Shown here piece after piece: positions 22,266-30,550 of a stretch of DNA of 64,000 nucleotides. The stretch comes from Galliscardovia ingluviei (GTDB lineage Bacteria; Actinomycetota; Actinomycetes; Actinomycetales; Bifidobacteriaceae), in the NCBI RefSeq assembly GCF_014635685.1, contig NZ_BMDH01000003.1:115323-179322 (forward strand). Direction: 5' to 3'. Within the stretch, counting starts at the first letter, position 1. Each line of letters opens with the position of its first letter. The position numbers and the translations under genes were made by a program. The notes under the pieces were generated by a model. The model searched no databases and had not been told where the DNA came from. It saw only the letters and a program-made list of their open reading frames with translations.

Positions 22266-22433
22266 TACAAGAACAACTTAACAGCGGAAGCCCACAAAGG
22301 TTGATGACCACAAACGGTTGATGATGTTGGGCGGATACGAAGAGACTTTACCGCCATGACGATGGTGTTGTGCAGAGATTCCGCGAAGTTGAACTTGTAC
22401 ATAGAACCGACCCCCGTTAGGGGGTCGGTTTTT
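22266..22433 (+). ncRNA. Candidate structured small RNA, family not recognised
   Basis: About 168 bases bounded by a promoter and a strong terminator. The ends pair: TACAAGAACAACTT (22266-22279) with AAGTTGAACTTGTA (22386-22399), 12 of 14 positions, continued by GCGGAA (22284-22289) with TTCCGC (22379-22384). Inside are further helices: GCCCA/TGGGC (22290-22294, 22328-22332), GGCGG/CCGCC (22330-22334, 22351-22355) and CCAT/ATGG (22354-22365); the first two share bases 22330-22332, so they may be alternatives. GGTTGATGA occurs twice in the core. I checked from memory for tmRNA, RNase P RNA, SRP RNA and 6S; none fits by signature. Confidence 0.6.
22405..22433 (+). terminator. Rho-independent terminator of the small RNA
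   Basis: Perfect 11-base stem (AACCGACCCCC with GGGGGTCGGTT), GTTA tetraloop and a run of five T. Confidence 0.9.
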
Positions 22434-22686
22434 GCGTGCCTCAATTTTGTAGCATCATGCACAGAAAAGACATATATACACAGAAAAGTATCTCCATTTT
22501 TTGTACGAGGTTCTTTCTCGTCTATAAAACGATTCGTGCGCTCCATGCCCCAACTCATATTCCTATGTGGAGATTTAGCTAAATTCGTTACAAGGATTTG
22601 TAAAACTAGAGAAGAAGCTGCGCAATCCGTCACTCACCCTGCTATTCTTAAGGGCGAAAACTTTTAGTGCTAAGGATTAGACTCAC

Positions 22687-23364
22687 ATGAGCCTCATTAA
22701 TTTTCTCATTCACCTGCTCAAGGATCCTCGCGCAGCCATTGCAGGATGGATTGCCATGGGCCCAGGCGTTGCCGTAGGATTTATTTTCCTCATCATCTTC
22801 ATTGAAACCGGCGTAGTATTCTTCCCATTCTTGCCCGGCGACTCTCTCCTTTTTGCAGCTGGCGTTTTTGCAGCACCAGACGCACAAACCGGTCAAGCCG
22901 CTCTCCCGCTAGCTATGCTGCTTCCAGTAGTATGGACTGCTCCGATTATTGGTGACCAGTGCAATTACTGGATTGGCCATTTCTTCGGCAGACGCATTAT
23001 TCAATCCGGCAAAGTCAAAGCAATGACACCTGAACGCATGGCGAAAACAGAAGCAATGATTGAAAAATGGGGACCATTAGCTGTATTCCTCGGTAGATTT
23101 TTCCCGTTCATTCGCACGTTTATGCCATTTATTAGCGGACTTTCTGGCATGCGATGGGCACGCTTCACCCCATTCTCCATACTTGGCGGTGTATGCTGGT
23201 CCTCGCTTTTCACATTCTTAGGGTATTTCTTCGGCAACATTCCAGCCGTCCAGCAACATTTTGAATTAGTAATTGTCCTTATTCTATTGGTTTCTTTGCT
23301 GCCAACTATTATTGGACTGCTTAAAGCACGTGCTAATAAAGCCAAGAATACCAAGCAAAACTAA
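22687..23364 (+). CDS. DedA-family membrane protein
   Basis: 225 residues with about five hydrophobic segments and the family motifs: FIETGVVFFPFLPGDSLL near the N-terminus, GDQCNYWIGHFFGR in the middle, and FLGRFFPFIRTFMPFISGLSGM. DedA proteins are linked to flipping of undecaprenyl phosphate or phospholipids and to membrane potential; the exact substrate here is unknown. It follows the small-RNA terminator by 250 bases and is followed by a YjbR gene, 24 bases downstream, probably in one transcript. Confidence 0.92.
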   Translation: MSLINFLIHLLKDPRAAIAGWIAMGPGVAVGFIFLIIFIETGVVFFPFLPGDSLLFAAGVFAAPDAQTGQAALPLAMLLPVVWTAPIIGDQCNYWIGHFFGRRIIQSGKVKAMTPERMAKTEAMIEKWGPLAVFLGRFFPFIRTFMPFISGLSGMRWARFTPFSILGGVCWSSLFTFLGYFFGNIPAVQQHFELVIVLILLVSLLPTIIGLLKARANKAKNTKQN

Positions 23365-23388
23365 AAGTAGTAGGTAGGCAAAAGGATT

Positions 23389-23781
23389 ATGGATTTTATT
23401 GCACTTGCCAAACAAATTGCGCAAGAACTGCCCGCAGCAGAAATCTATCCTTTTGCCGACCGTTGGGATGCGGCGCGGGTGCGCGAGAAATGGTTCGCTC
23501 TCTTTACCGAGCACCAAGGTAATGCCATAATCAATCTTAAAGCTGACCCTGCCGACGCCAAGCTCTTATGCGAAACTTATGAAGGCATCACGCCTGGGTA
23601 TCACATGAACAAAAAACATTGGATTTCTGTGTATGCTCATAAGGATGTCAATGATCAACTCTTACGGGAACTTATTATTGACTCATACTTAAACGTTGTT
23701 GCGAGCTTGCCTAAAGCTATGCAGCCTGTTCATCCTGAGCGTTTCGCACGCGAGTCCAGCAGTCCGCAATCCGTATTATAG
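23389..23781 (+). CDS. MmcQ/YjbR-family protein
   Basis: 130 residues with the small double-wing YjbR fold pattern: REKWFALFTEHQGNAIINLK, then a helix (ADAKLLCETYEGITPGYHMNKKHWISV in part) and a C-terminal helix (LLRELIIDSYLNVVASLP). The family is described as DNA-binding-like from its structure, but no function is established. Probably co-transcribed with the DedA gene. Confidence 0.88.
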   Translation: MDFIALAKQIAQELPAAEIYPFADRWDAARVREKWFALFTEHQGNAIINLKADPADAKLLCETYEGITPGYHMNKKHWISVYAHKDVNDQLLRELIIDSYLNVVASLPKAMQPVHPERFARESSSPQSVL

Positions 23782-23847
23782 TTAAGCAGGTTGGTACGCG
23801 CAGGTACTCGGTGGTACTTGATACTGCAATAATGCTTGTGAGTGCAT

Positions 23848-23920
23848 GGGGCTATAGCTCAGTTGGTAGAGCGCTTCGTTCGCATCGAAGAGGTCAGGGG
23901 TTCGACTCCCCTTAGCTCCA
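23848..23920 (+). tRNA. tRNA-Ala (anticodon CGC)
   Basis: 73-base cloverleaf: acceptor GGGGCTA with TAGCTCC, D-arm GCTC/GAGC, anticodon stem CTTCG/CGAAG with loop TTCGCAT (anticodon CGC), T-arm AGGGG/CCCCT with TTCGACT. Discriminator A; the CCA end is not encoded. Confidence 0.97.
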
Positions 23921-23928
23921 CAAATTTA

Positions 23929-24873
23929 TCACTTAGTATAATCGCTTACACGCAAGCGCACTGCCGCTGCCATACCACCGTCACCGAATGATGGCGAGCG
24001 CATAAATTCTTGAGTTGCCAGCGAGTGCTGTTGGAGTTCTGGATGAACTTGTACGGCATCTTCCCACATACGCAATCGCGTCGTAGCAAGTGCGTCCAAG
24101 GCGAGTACCACACTATCGACATGCTGTGCATAAGACTCGCGATGCCGCGTAATCATATCACGCAAAATTTCCGTTCGGCTCGTCATGCTGGCAATATTGG
24201 CGCTTGCTGGCGCGGTACGGTATTGAATCAGAGGCTGCTCTAGCACAGTAATAGTTGATGTACCAGAGCCCCCATTTTCCAACAGTTTTAAGAAGAAATC
24301 CCAATCTTCAAACCCATGGCGCATAGATTCGGTATACCCGCCTGCACTCTGCCAATCAGCTTGACGAATAAGACATGCCGCCGGGCAACAATTACGCGGT
24401 AAGAAGTCCTCTAAGCTACCACCGATTGGCTTGACCACCGCATCGAGCACACCAAAACACTGTAACCAGCTAGAAACCGCGACTATCTGAGAAGACTTGC
24501 TCAGCTCAGCACTCGCTTGCTCCAAAAAATTCGGCATAAACATGTCATCGCCATCAAGCACCGCAATATATGGTGTTGTAGCGGCGGCAATACCAGCGTT
24601 ACGCGCTGCACTGACACCAGCATTCTCTTGTGTCATCACTGTTATTTGAGGAATATGCTTATTGTGAGCTAATTGCTGAATCTGCTCAAGCACATCTAAA
24701 GATTGCTGATCTATCGAACCATCATCAACCACAATAACCTGAGTTGGAAGTAAGGTTTGCTGCAGGGCGGATTGCACAGATTGTAGTGGCAAATCCCCTT
24801 GATTATACGCAGTAATAACCACTGTAATTGGCTGAGTGCTACGCTGCGATGTATCCTTGTCTCCCATGTTCAC
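23929..24873 (-). CDS. Family 2 glycosyltransferase
   Basis: 314 residues with a GT-A fold: ITVVITAYNQGD at the start, VIVVDDGSID, ARNAGIAAATTPYIAVLDGDDMF containing the metal-binding DGDD, and later GFEDWDFFLKLLENG, which supplies the ED catalytic base region. No membrane segment, so it is cytoplasmic or peripheral. Probably adds a sugar to a cell-surface polysaccharide, but donor and acceptor cannot be read. It lies alone, convergent with tRNA-Ala only 9 bases away. Confidence 0.88.
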   Translation of the reverse strand: MNMGDKDTSQRSTQPITVVITAYNQGDLPLQSVQSALQQTLLPTQVIVVDDGSIDQQSLDVLEQIQQLAHNKHIPQITVMTQENAGVSAARNAGIAAATTPYIAVLDGDDMFMPNFLEQASAELSKSSQIVAVSSWLQCFGVLDAVVKPIGGSLEDFLPRNCCPAACLIRQADWQSAGGYTESMRHGFEDWDFFLKLLENGGSGTSTITVLEQPLIQYRTAPASANIASMTSRTEILRDMITRHRESYAQHVDSVVLALDALATTRLRMWEDAVQVHPELQQHSLATQEFMRSPSFGDGGMAAAVRLRVSDYTK

Positions 24874-25004
24874 ATCCTACATGGCAATGCCAACTTCAAG
24901 ATAAAGCCAGCTATTCAACTATCTTTTCAAATCGATATTCGCTTACTTATCCTAGAAGAGATTTTGGTTGCAAATGCCCAAAATATCTTCTACAAACTCT
25001 TCTA

Positions 25005-25064
25005 CAAATCGTTAGCGAACTTTTCAAATCGTTAGCAAATTCCCCAGAGCGTTAGCAAACTTCT
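25005..25064. repeat. Three tandem 20-base repeats over the stop of the LacI gene
   Basis: Units CAAATCGTTAGCGAACTTTT (25005), CAAATCGTTAGCAAATTCCC (25025) and CAGAGCGTTAGCAAACTTCT (25045) share CGTTAGC. The last reaches the stop codon at 25063-25065, again placing a repeat at the end of a gene. The rest of the 189-base spacer before the glycosyltransferase is AT-rich with no gene. Confidence 0.8.
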
Positions 25065-26085
25065 ATAAAGCGCCTGTGCTCTGCCGTGTAACCAGCGTAG
25101 TTTGAAGTAATTGGTGAGGCTCTGCCAATACTTGCCCTTGCATCAGCTGCAGAATCTGTTCAGCAGCGAGTTGTCCCATGCGATGTGGATCTTGCCGTAG
25201 CGTAGTCAGTCCAGCCATTTCAGCACGTGAATTATCATCAAATCCAATAAGCGCAATATCTTCTGGCACGCGAATTCCTGCTTTGCGCAACGCATATTGC
25301 AAAGCAATAGCAAAATCATCAATCTCCACACACAATGCTGTTGGACGCCTAAACTGTGCAATAATACGCGATGACGTCTGCGAAACAGCTTCATCAAAAC
25401 TGCGAAAATGCCCGAAATCCTGCCCCTCAAACACACTTAAATCGAACTCGTTATACCCTAAATCACGAGCAGCACGCAAGAAAGCACCAGAGCGGCGCTT
25501 AGCAGAGAGTAAAAAGTCTGGATTATTCGGCATTTCCACAAAGCCAATTCTGCGATGCCCTAAAGAATGCAGCAGACCGACTGCTTGACGCATAGCTACT
25601 TGCTCATCAACACGAACAGTTGCACTATATCCTGCTCGACTACGCGCATCTAACCCCACTGACGGCACAGTAATATCGCGCAAAATACGCACATACTCGT
25701 CATCAAGATTGATAGAAACAACAATAATACCGTCTAGATTCCGGTTGCCTGGCAGGTGGCGAACAAATGCATCAAGGTCTTCGCTGGTACTCACAACTCG
25801 CGGCACTACATCATAGCCCGCGGGTTCAAGCACTTCATATGCTCCCTGAATAGCGGAGGCATTAAACCAAGTATTGATGCGGTCAATAACCACAATGCTC
25901 ACGCGCATTGTTTTGCCGCTTGCTAAAGAGGAGGCGCTGCGAGAGAGCGTGAAATGCACTGATTCTGCAGCTTGCTTTATGCGGTTTCGCGTAGCTTCAC
26001 TTACACGACCGGTGCCGCGTAATGCTCGTGAAACTGTGGAAACCGATACTCCAGCAAGGTCTGCTACATCTTGCAAACTTGCCAT
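25063..26085 (-). CDS. LacI-family transcriptional regulator
   Basis: 340 residues. The N-terminal HTH is SLQDVADLAGVSVSTVSRAL with the hinge helix LSRSASSLASGK; the rest is a periplasmic-binding-protein-like sensor domain. LacI proteins in bifidobacteria mostly control sugar use, yet no sugar gene is adjacent: neighbours are a glycosyltransferase and a HAD phosphatase. Target and inducer are unknown. Just upstream, CCGTACTTAACTAAT is repeated in tandem (26141-26172). Confidence 0.93.
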   Translation of the reverse strand: MASLQDVADLAGVSVSTVSRALRGTGRVSEATRNRIKQAAESVHFTLSRSASSLASGKTMRVSIVVIDRINTWFNASAIQGAYEVLEPAGYDVVPRVVSTSEDLDAFVRHLPGNRNLDGIIVVSINLDDEYVRILRDITVPSVGLDARSRAGYSATVRVDEQVAMRQAVGLLHSLGHRRIGFVEMPNNPDFLLSAKRRSGAFLRAARDLGYNEFDLSVFEGQDFGHFRSFDEAVSQTSSRIIAQFRRPTALCVEIDDFAIALQYALRKAGIRVPEDIALIGFDDNSRAEMAGLTTLRQDPHRMGQLAAEQILQLMQGQVLAEPHQLLQTTLVTRQSTGAL

Positions 26086-26218
26086 GACTTGCTCCCTAAC
26101 TAGGCTGTGCCCCTACTCTACTGCTCTGATTTGCTACATGCCGTACTTAACTAATACCGTACTTAACTAATGTCAAGCCTTCACCCACATTATGCGCACT
26201 GTGCGTAATATGTACAGG

Positions 26219-27004
26219 TTATAGGCTTTGCAAACGGCGGCTTACCATATTGCGTAAAGTATCAATACTTAACTCATCATATGTGGCAATGCTATCAAAG
26301 AATGGACCTGCTGGCTGGCCATCAGCAGTGCGAATATAGCCGGTAAGCGCCAAAACTGTAGTACCAGCTGCTGTGGCAGACTGCAAACCCACGCCAGAGT
26401 CTTCAAAAGCAACACATCTAGCCATCAGATGCGCATCATCAGGATCAATGCCAAGCACTCGTGCTGCCTGACGGTATGGGTCTGGATCAGGCTTATTTGC
26501 ACGCACATCATCACCACATACGTATCCGCCAAATGCTCCAGTCGGCGCCTGACGCACCAATCCTCTAGCCACATGACGAGGCGAGGAAGTCACCAATACT
26601 GATGGAATACCAGCCTGCGCCACTAGCTCCAAAGCCTCACGTGCGCCCGGAATCCAAGGCATACGCTCCTGCTCACGGCGAGCAACATACGATATCAATT
26701 GGTCATGGATTTCCTGAACAGAAAGCTTGGTGCCGTGCTCAATCATTTTGCGAGCAACATTAGGCACTGACGTTCCTGTGCACTGCCAGCCTAATGCTTC
26801 ATCCCACTCACCACCGTTGGCATGCGCAATCTCAATCTCACCATCATGCCAATATGGTTCGGAATCAATCAGCGTACCATCCATATCCCAAAATACTGCG
26901 AGCGGTAACTGTTGCTCGGCAATTCTGCGCGCAATCATAGTCTCGTCATACTGCGCCAAAAAAGGTTTTGCGCTCTGCGTCTCGGCTTGCTTCTGTTCAG
27001 TCAT
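26219..27004 (-). CDS. HAD-superfamily phosphatase
   Basis: 261 residues with the four HAD motifs: FWDMDGTLID (nucleophile Asp), VLVTSSPRH, the KPDPDPY lysine region, and FEDSGVGLQSA. The cap is the helical type of the beta-phosphoglucomutase and phosphoglycolate phosphatase branch, so a small sugar phosphate is the likely substrate. Substrate not deducible. It follows the AarF-like gene on the same strand. Confidence 0.88.
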   Translation of the reverse strand: MTEQKQAETQSAKPFLAQYDETMIARRIAEQQLPLAVFWDMDGTLIDSEPYWHDGEIEIAHANGGEWDEALGWQCTGTSVPNVARKMIEHGTKLSVQEIHDQLISYVARREQERMPWIPGAREALELVAQAGIPSVLVTSSPRHVARGLVRQAPTGAFGGYVCGDDVRANKPDPDPYRQAARVLGIDPDDAHLMARCVAFEDSGVGLQSATAAGTTVLALTGYIRTADGQPAGPFFDSIATYDELSIDTLRNMVSRRLQSL

Positions 27005-27044
27005 ACTTCTACTGTAAAGAAACCCGTGGAATGAGTGAAATTTG

Positions 27045-27092
27045 ACACTTGCTACAACACTTGTTGCGACACTTGCTACAGCACTTGCTACT
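27045..27092. repeat. Four tandem 12-base repeats downstream of the AarF gene
   Basis: ACACTTGCTACA at 27045 and 27069, with variants ACACTTGTTGCG at 27057 and GCACTTGCTACT at 27081. They lie 12 bases beyond the stop of the kinase-like gene. Confidence 0.8.
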
Positions 27093-27103
27093 GAATAAGC
27101 ACG

Positions 27104-29032
27104 TTACCGACCTTTTGACTTTGGCTTGCGGTTTTTGTGCATAATATCCAGCACAATCCAGCATGACACCACAAATGCCACCACATATCCCATAAAGCCA
27201 ATAATTGGAATACCAAATACCACCGGCTTAATACCAGCAAAATACACAATGGATGAGCCCACATACAAGCCCACCACAATCATAGCCATGGTAAGACGAT
27301 CCACCATATAGCTCATTTGACGAATAGGCTCTTGAGAACCAACTAGCTCAATATTGGTTTTAATTTGACCGCGAGTGAGCATTCGTGCAGCAGTCTGTGC
27401 CTCTGCAAGCGCACCAAGTGAACCATGTAGCGCTTTATTGCTTTCAATGGCAAGTCGCTGCGCCTCGTCATGAATAGCCCCACGCACGCCAGTTGATGAA
27501 GCAATGTGTGCAGTAATAATATCAATCATGTCGGTGTCAGGCAGGAATTCATCAAGCACTCCTTCGAGAGTGACCAGCCCACGCCCAACCGTAGTAATAA
27601 TACTTGGTAATTCAATATTGTGTTTACGCGCTAATGCAATAAGCGCACTAATAAGTTCGCCAACATTAAGATCTCTCAACTGTACTGTCGCAAAATCTTG
27701 CACAATAGCGTCAAGATCAGCCAACAGTCCTGGATGATCAACCTGTGACACGTCGCTCGGCCCAGCAAATCGCAAAAATGCCTCTGCCAGTGCTGGAGAA
27801 TCCTGCCTACCAACTGCAAAAATCATGTCGCGCATAATAGAACGGTTACGCGCATTCAATTTGCCAGTCATACCAAGATCCAGCATCATAATGCACCCGT
27901 CATGCACCATAATATTGCCAGGATGCGGGTCGGCGTGGAAAAATCCTTCGTCAAGCACTTGTGCAGCGTAATTATCAACAAGTTTGGCGCCAATTTCTTC
28001 CAAATCGTATCCAGCTTCAACCAGCTGATCTGGATGCGAAATAGAAATTCCGTTTACATAATCCATCACTACAACATGCGATGTGCATAATGCCATGTAC
28101 GGTTTCGGGCAGTCCATATACTGATAGTCCGCGCAGAAGTCTCGAAAATCGCGCAAATTCTGCGCTTCAATTAAAAAGTTAGTTTCTGATTGGAAAGTTT
28201 CCCAAAGCTCATCAACAACACCATGTAAATCTACAATTTGCGTTGATTTCACCACATGGCGCGCATAGCGAGCTACCGAACGCATAATATCGATATCTTG
28301 AGCCATAGTTTCGCGCACGCCCGGGCGCTGCACTTTGACCGCAACGTCTTCTCCTGAAATTAGTTTAGCGCGATGCACTTGAGCAAGGGATGCAGAACCG
28401 AGTGGCGTTCGGTCAATTTCTGAGAAAATTTCTTGTACTGGCTTGCCATATTCTTGAGTAAGCACATGTAATACTTGCTCGTATGGCATAGGATCTGCTT
28501 CTGCACGCAGTTTGGAGAGCTCATCGCAGAACTCTTGCGGTAAGATTTCGCTTCGCAGCGATAGATTTTGACCAACTTTTACAAAGGTCGGTCCCATAGC
28601 TTCAAGCATTAACCTCATTTTTACTGGGGTTAGCCCGTGGAAAATATCAAATTTTCGCGCAATGGAGAATATTTCGCGGATACGACGCACTTTACCAGCA
28701 CGCGTGACGTGATATTGCTGAGCGAAATTAGTACCACTGCTACCAAAAAGCCCAATTGTTGGTGGTTGCGGCGCTTTGACCGTATCGGCAGTATGGGTAG
28801 CAGGTTCGGTGTCAGCAGATTCCGCGCCAGTAGATTCCGCGCCGATAAACTCAGATCCTGCAGTTCCTACATCGATAGATTGAGTGCCGATTTGCTCGCT
28901 AGAATTAGCTGAATCCACAGTGCTGGTAGCATCAGTAAAAATGCTAGATCCAGCAGAGGCAGCAGAACCAGACTGAGCATATTCAGTAGAAGATGATGTC
29001 TGATTGCTTGGTGGTTCTACTGCCTGAGCCAT
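27104..29032 (-). CDS. AarF/UbiB (ABC1) family kinase-like protein
   Basis: 642 residues. A 120-residue low-complexity Ser/Thr/Glu N-terminus precedes the UbiB core: KxGQ motif in GPTFVKVGQNLSLR, the A-rich loop GSASLAQVHRA, the invariant Lys in VAVKVQRPG, and the metal motif FFHADPHPGNIMV. Two C-terminal membrane helices anchor it. Relatives act on isoprenoid lipids such as quinones. Bifidobacteria lack respiratory quinones, so another prenyl lipid is possible. It follows a phasin-like gene by 66 bases. Confidence 0.92.
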   Translation of the reverse strand: MAQAVEPPSNQTSSSTEYAQSGSAASAGSSIFTDATSTVDSANSSEQIGTQSIDVGTAGSEFIGAESTGAESADTEPATHTADTVKAPQPPTIGLFGSSGTNFAQQYHVTRAGKVRRIREIFSIARKFDIFHGLTPVKMRLMLEAMGPTFVKVGQNLSLRSEILPQEFCDELSKLRAEADPMPYEQVLHVLTQEYGKPVQEIFSEIDRTPLGSASLAQVHRAKLISGEDVAVKVQRPGVRETMAQDIDIMRSVARYARHVVKSTQIVDLHGVVDELWETFQSETNFLIEAQNLRDFRDFCADYQYMDCPKPYMALCTSHVVVMDYVNGISISHPDQLVEAGYDLEEIGAKLVDNYAAQVLDEGFFHADPHPGNIMVHDGCIMMLDLGMTGKLNARNRSIMRDMIFAVGRQDSPALAEAFLRFAGPSDVSQVDHPGLLADLDAIVQDFATVQLRDLNVGELISALIALARKHNIELPSIITTVGRGLVTLEGVLDEFLPDTDMIDIITAHIASSTGVRGAIHDEAQRLAIESNKALHGSLGALAEAQTAARMLTRGQIKTNIELVGSQEPIRQMSYMVDRLTMAMIVVGLYVGSSIVYFAGIKPVVFGIPIIGFMGYVVAFVVSCWIVLDIMHKNRKPKSKGR

Positions 29033-29098
29033 ATTCCAACTTTCTATAACGCTAATACCAACTTGCCATATCTATAGCAATTGCTTACGCTGTCATAA

Positions 29099-29593
29099 TT
29101 ACTCTGCTGCTGTCTCGGTATCTGATGCTTGTGCTTCTTGAGCTTCCTCATCAGCGTGTTCAGCAGCTTGTGCCTCAGCCTCAGCGGCTTCCTGTTCTGC
29201 ACGTGCCTTACGCTCCTCAACAATTTGCTGAGCAAGCTCGCCTACTTTTGCAACATAGTTTTCGCGCTCTTCATCGCTCATCAGCGACAATCGAGCCTTC
29301 AAAGCCGCATCCATCACATCGCCTACGACGTCCTTAGCTCCCTGAGCTGCTTCTTGAGCGGTATTATGCGCTGCAGCACTGGCATCATGGAGCGCGTTTG
29401 ATGCTGCATCTTTTGCATGGCGAGAAAGTTCAGTATTAGCTACTTTGCTTTGCTTGACTACTCCCTCACCTTTGCGTACGAGCTCTTCAACAACTTTTTG
29501 ACCTTGCTCAGCACCAGCAGCAACTGCACCAATTCCTGCCAAAACAAGGTTACGCATACTTTCATTTATTTCGTCAATATGTAAATCTGCCAT
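29099..29593 (-). CDS. Phasin-like helical protein
   Basis: 164 residues from the ATG at 29593, fixed by AAGGAGGGCGAT. After a short amphipathic N-terminus (MRNLVLAGIGAVAAGAEQGQ), nearly the whole chain is Ala/Glu/Lys-rich helix with coiled-coil character, ending in an acidic tail. No signal peptide. It resembles phasin-type or poly-alanine coiled-coil proteins often found upstream of AarF genes in actinobacteria. Probably co-transcribed with the UbiB-like gene, perhaps as its membrane adaptor; function unknown. Confidence 0.75.
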   Translation of the reverse strand: MADLHIDEINESMRNLVLAGIGAVAAGAEQGQKVVEELVRKGEGVVKQSKVANTELSRHAKDAASNALHDASAAAHNTAQEAAQGAKDVVGDVMDAALKARLSLMSDEERENYVAKVGELAQQIVEERKARAEQEAAEAEAQAAEHADEEAQEAQASDTETAAE

Positions 29594-29685
29594 ATCGCCC
29601 TCCTTGGCATATAGTTGCTTGCTCCTATGGTAGTACACCAATGTTACTTTGCTGGTATTCACCACGTAAGGCGTCACGTGTCACA

Positions 29686-30468
29686 CTACCGAGGGCGCTT
29701 CATAGCAACATGTCGAGCTTGCTCAGCTAAGGTATTGAGCCGCTCAAGCTCACGCTTGCCATTAGCGTCGCTTAATGGTCTAAATTCCCCACATCGTCTG
29801 CGCGCAGCCTGACCAATTAAAAAGTCTGCAATACGTGGATTTTTAGGAAGTAACGAGCCGTGCATATAGGTGCCAATAACATTATGCAAGCGAGCGCCTT
29901 CTGTATGATCCTGACCATTATTGCCCATACCGTCATGATCTACACGTCCTAAAGGCTCAACTCCTGCATGCAGCACAGTCTGCCCAGAATGATTCTCGTA
30001 CCCTACAATATCGCCGAACTCATCAGAATGTTCTACGACATTGCCGATCATGCGCGTATCTTGACCAGTAGTATGTACGCCAAGTATGCCAATACCTTGG
30101 ATGCGCTCTCCGGTAGCAGTTTCAAAATAGTCGCCAAAAAGCTGGTATAGACCACAAATCATCAGCATTGGAACGCCATCTTGCGCAAGTGCTTGCAATT
30201 GCGGAGCACGCATATATAAATCATCTTGGATGGCACTTTGTCCCTTGTCCTGACCGCCACCGCCGATAATCATATCAACCTGCTCTGGCCATGGATCGCC
30301 TTGATTATAGGCATGGAGTACTGGCTGATAGCCGTATAATTGCGCACGCCTCATAATGGTGAGCACATTGCCTGAGTCCCCATAGATATTCATGTCATTG
30401 GGGTAGAGGCTCACAATATCTAAAACTCGAGGAGTGCTCTGTATTGGGAAAGTTTGTTCGCTAGTCAT
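29686..30468 (-). CDS. gatD: Lipid II isoglutaminyl synthase, glutaminase subunit GatD
   Basis: Class I glutamine amidotransferase that frees ammonia from glutamine for amidation of the D-isoglutamate of lipid II. Catalytic Cys105 sits in MLMICGLYQLFG and the catalytic His203 in GTYMHGSLL. The 260-residue length is normal for GatD. It lies 82 bases downstream of murT, its obligate partner; the two form one enzyme on the cytoplasmic face of the membrane. Confidence 0.93.
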   Translation of the reverse strand: MTSEQTFPIQSTPRVLDIVSLYPNDMNIYGDSGNVLTIMRRAQLYGYQPVLHAYNQGDPWPEQVDMIIGGGGQDKGQSAIQDDLYMRAPQLQALAQDGVPMLMICGLYQLFGDYFETATGERIQGIGILGVHTTGQDTRMIGNVVEHSDEFGDIVGYENHSGQTVLHAGVEPLGRVDHDGMGNNGQDHTEGARLHNVIGTYMHGSLLPKNPRIADFLIGQAARRRCGEFRPLSDANGKRELERLNTLAEQARHVAMKRPR

Positions 30469-30550
30469 CAGTACACCATTTCTGCAATTGTGCTATCACT
30501 ATTTCGAAACTTTTCAGACGTTCATTTTAGACGTTGAAGAATGTTCGAAA

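Noticed and set aside
22265..22667. Overlapping small frames on both strands in the small-RNA region
   Set aside because: No ribosome sites, no protein-like composition, and they run through the terminator hairpin; the RNA reading explains the conserved pairing better.
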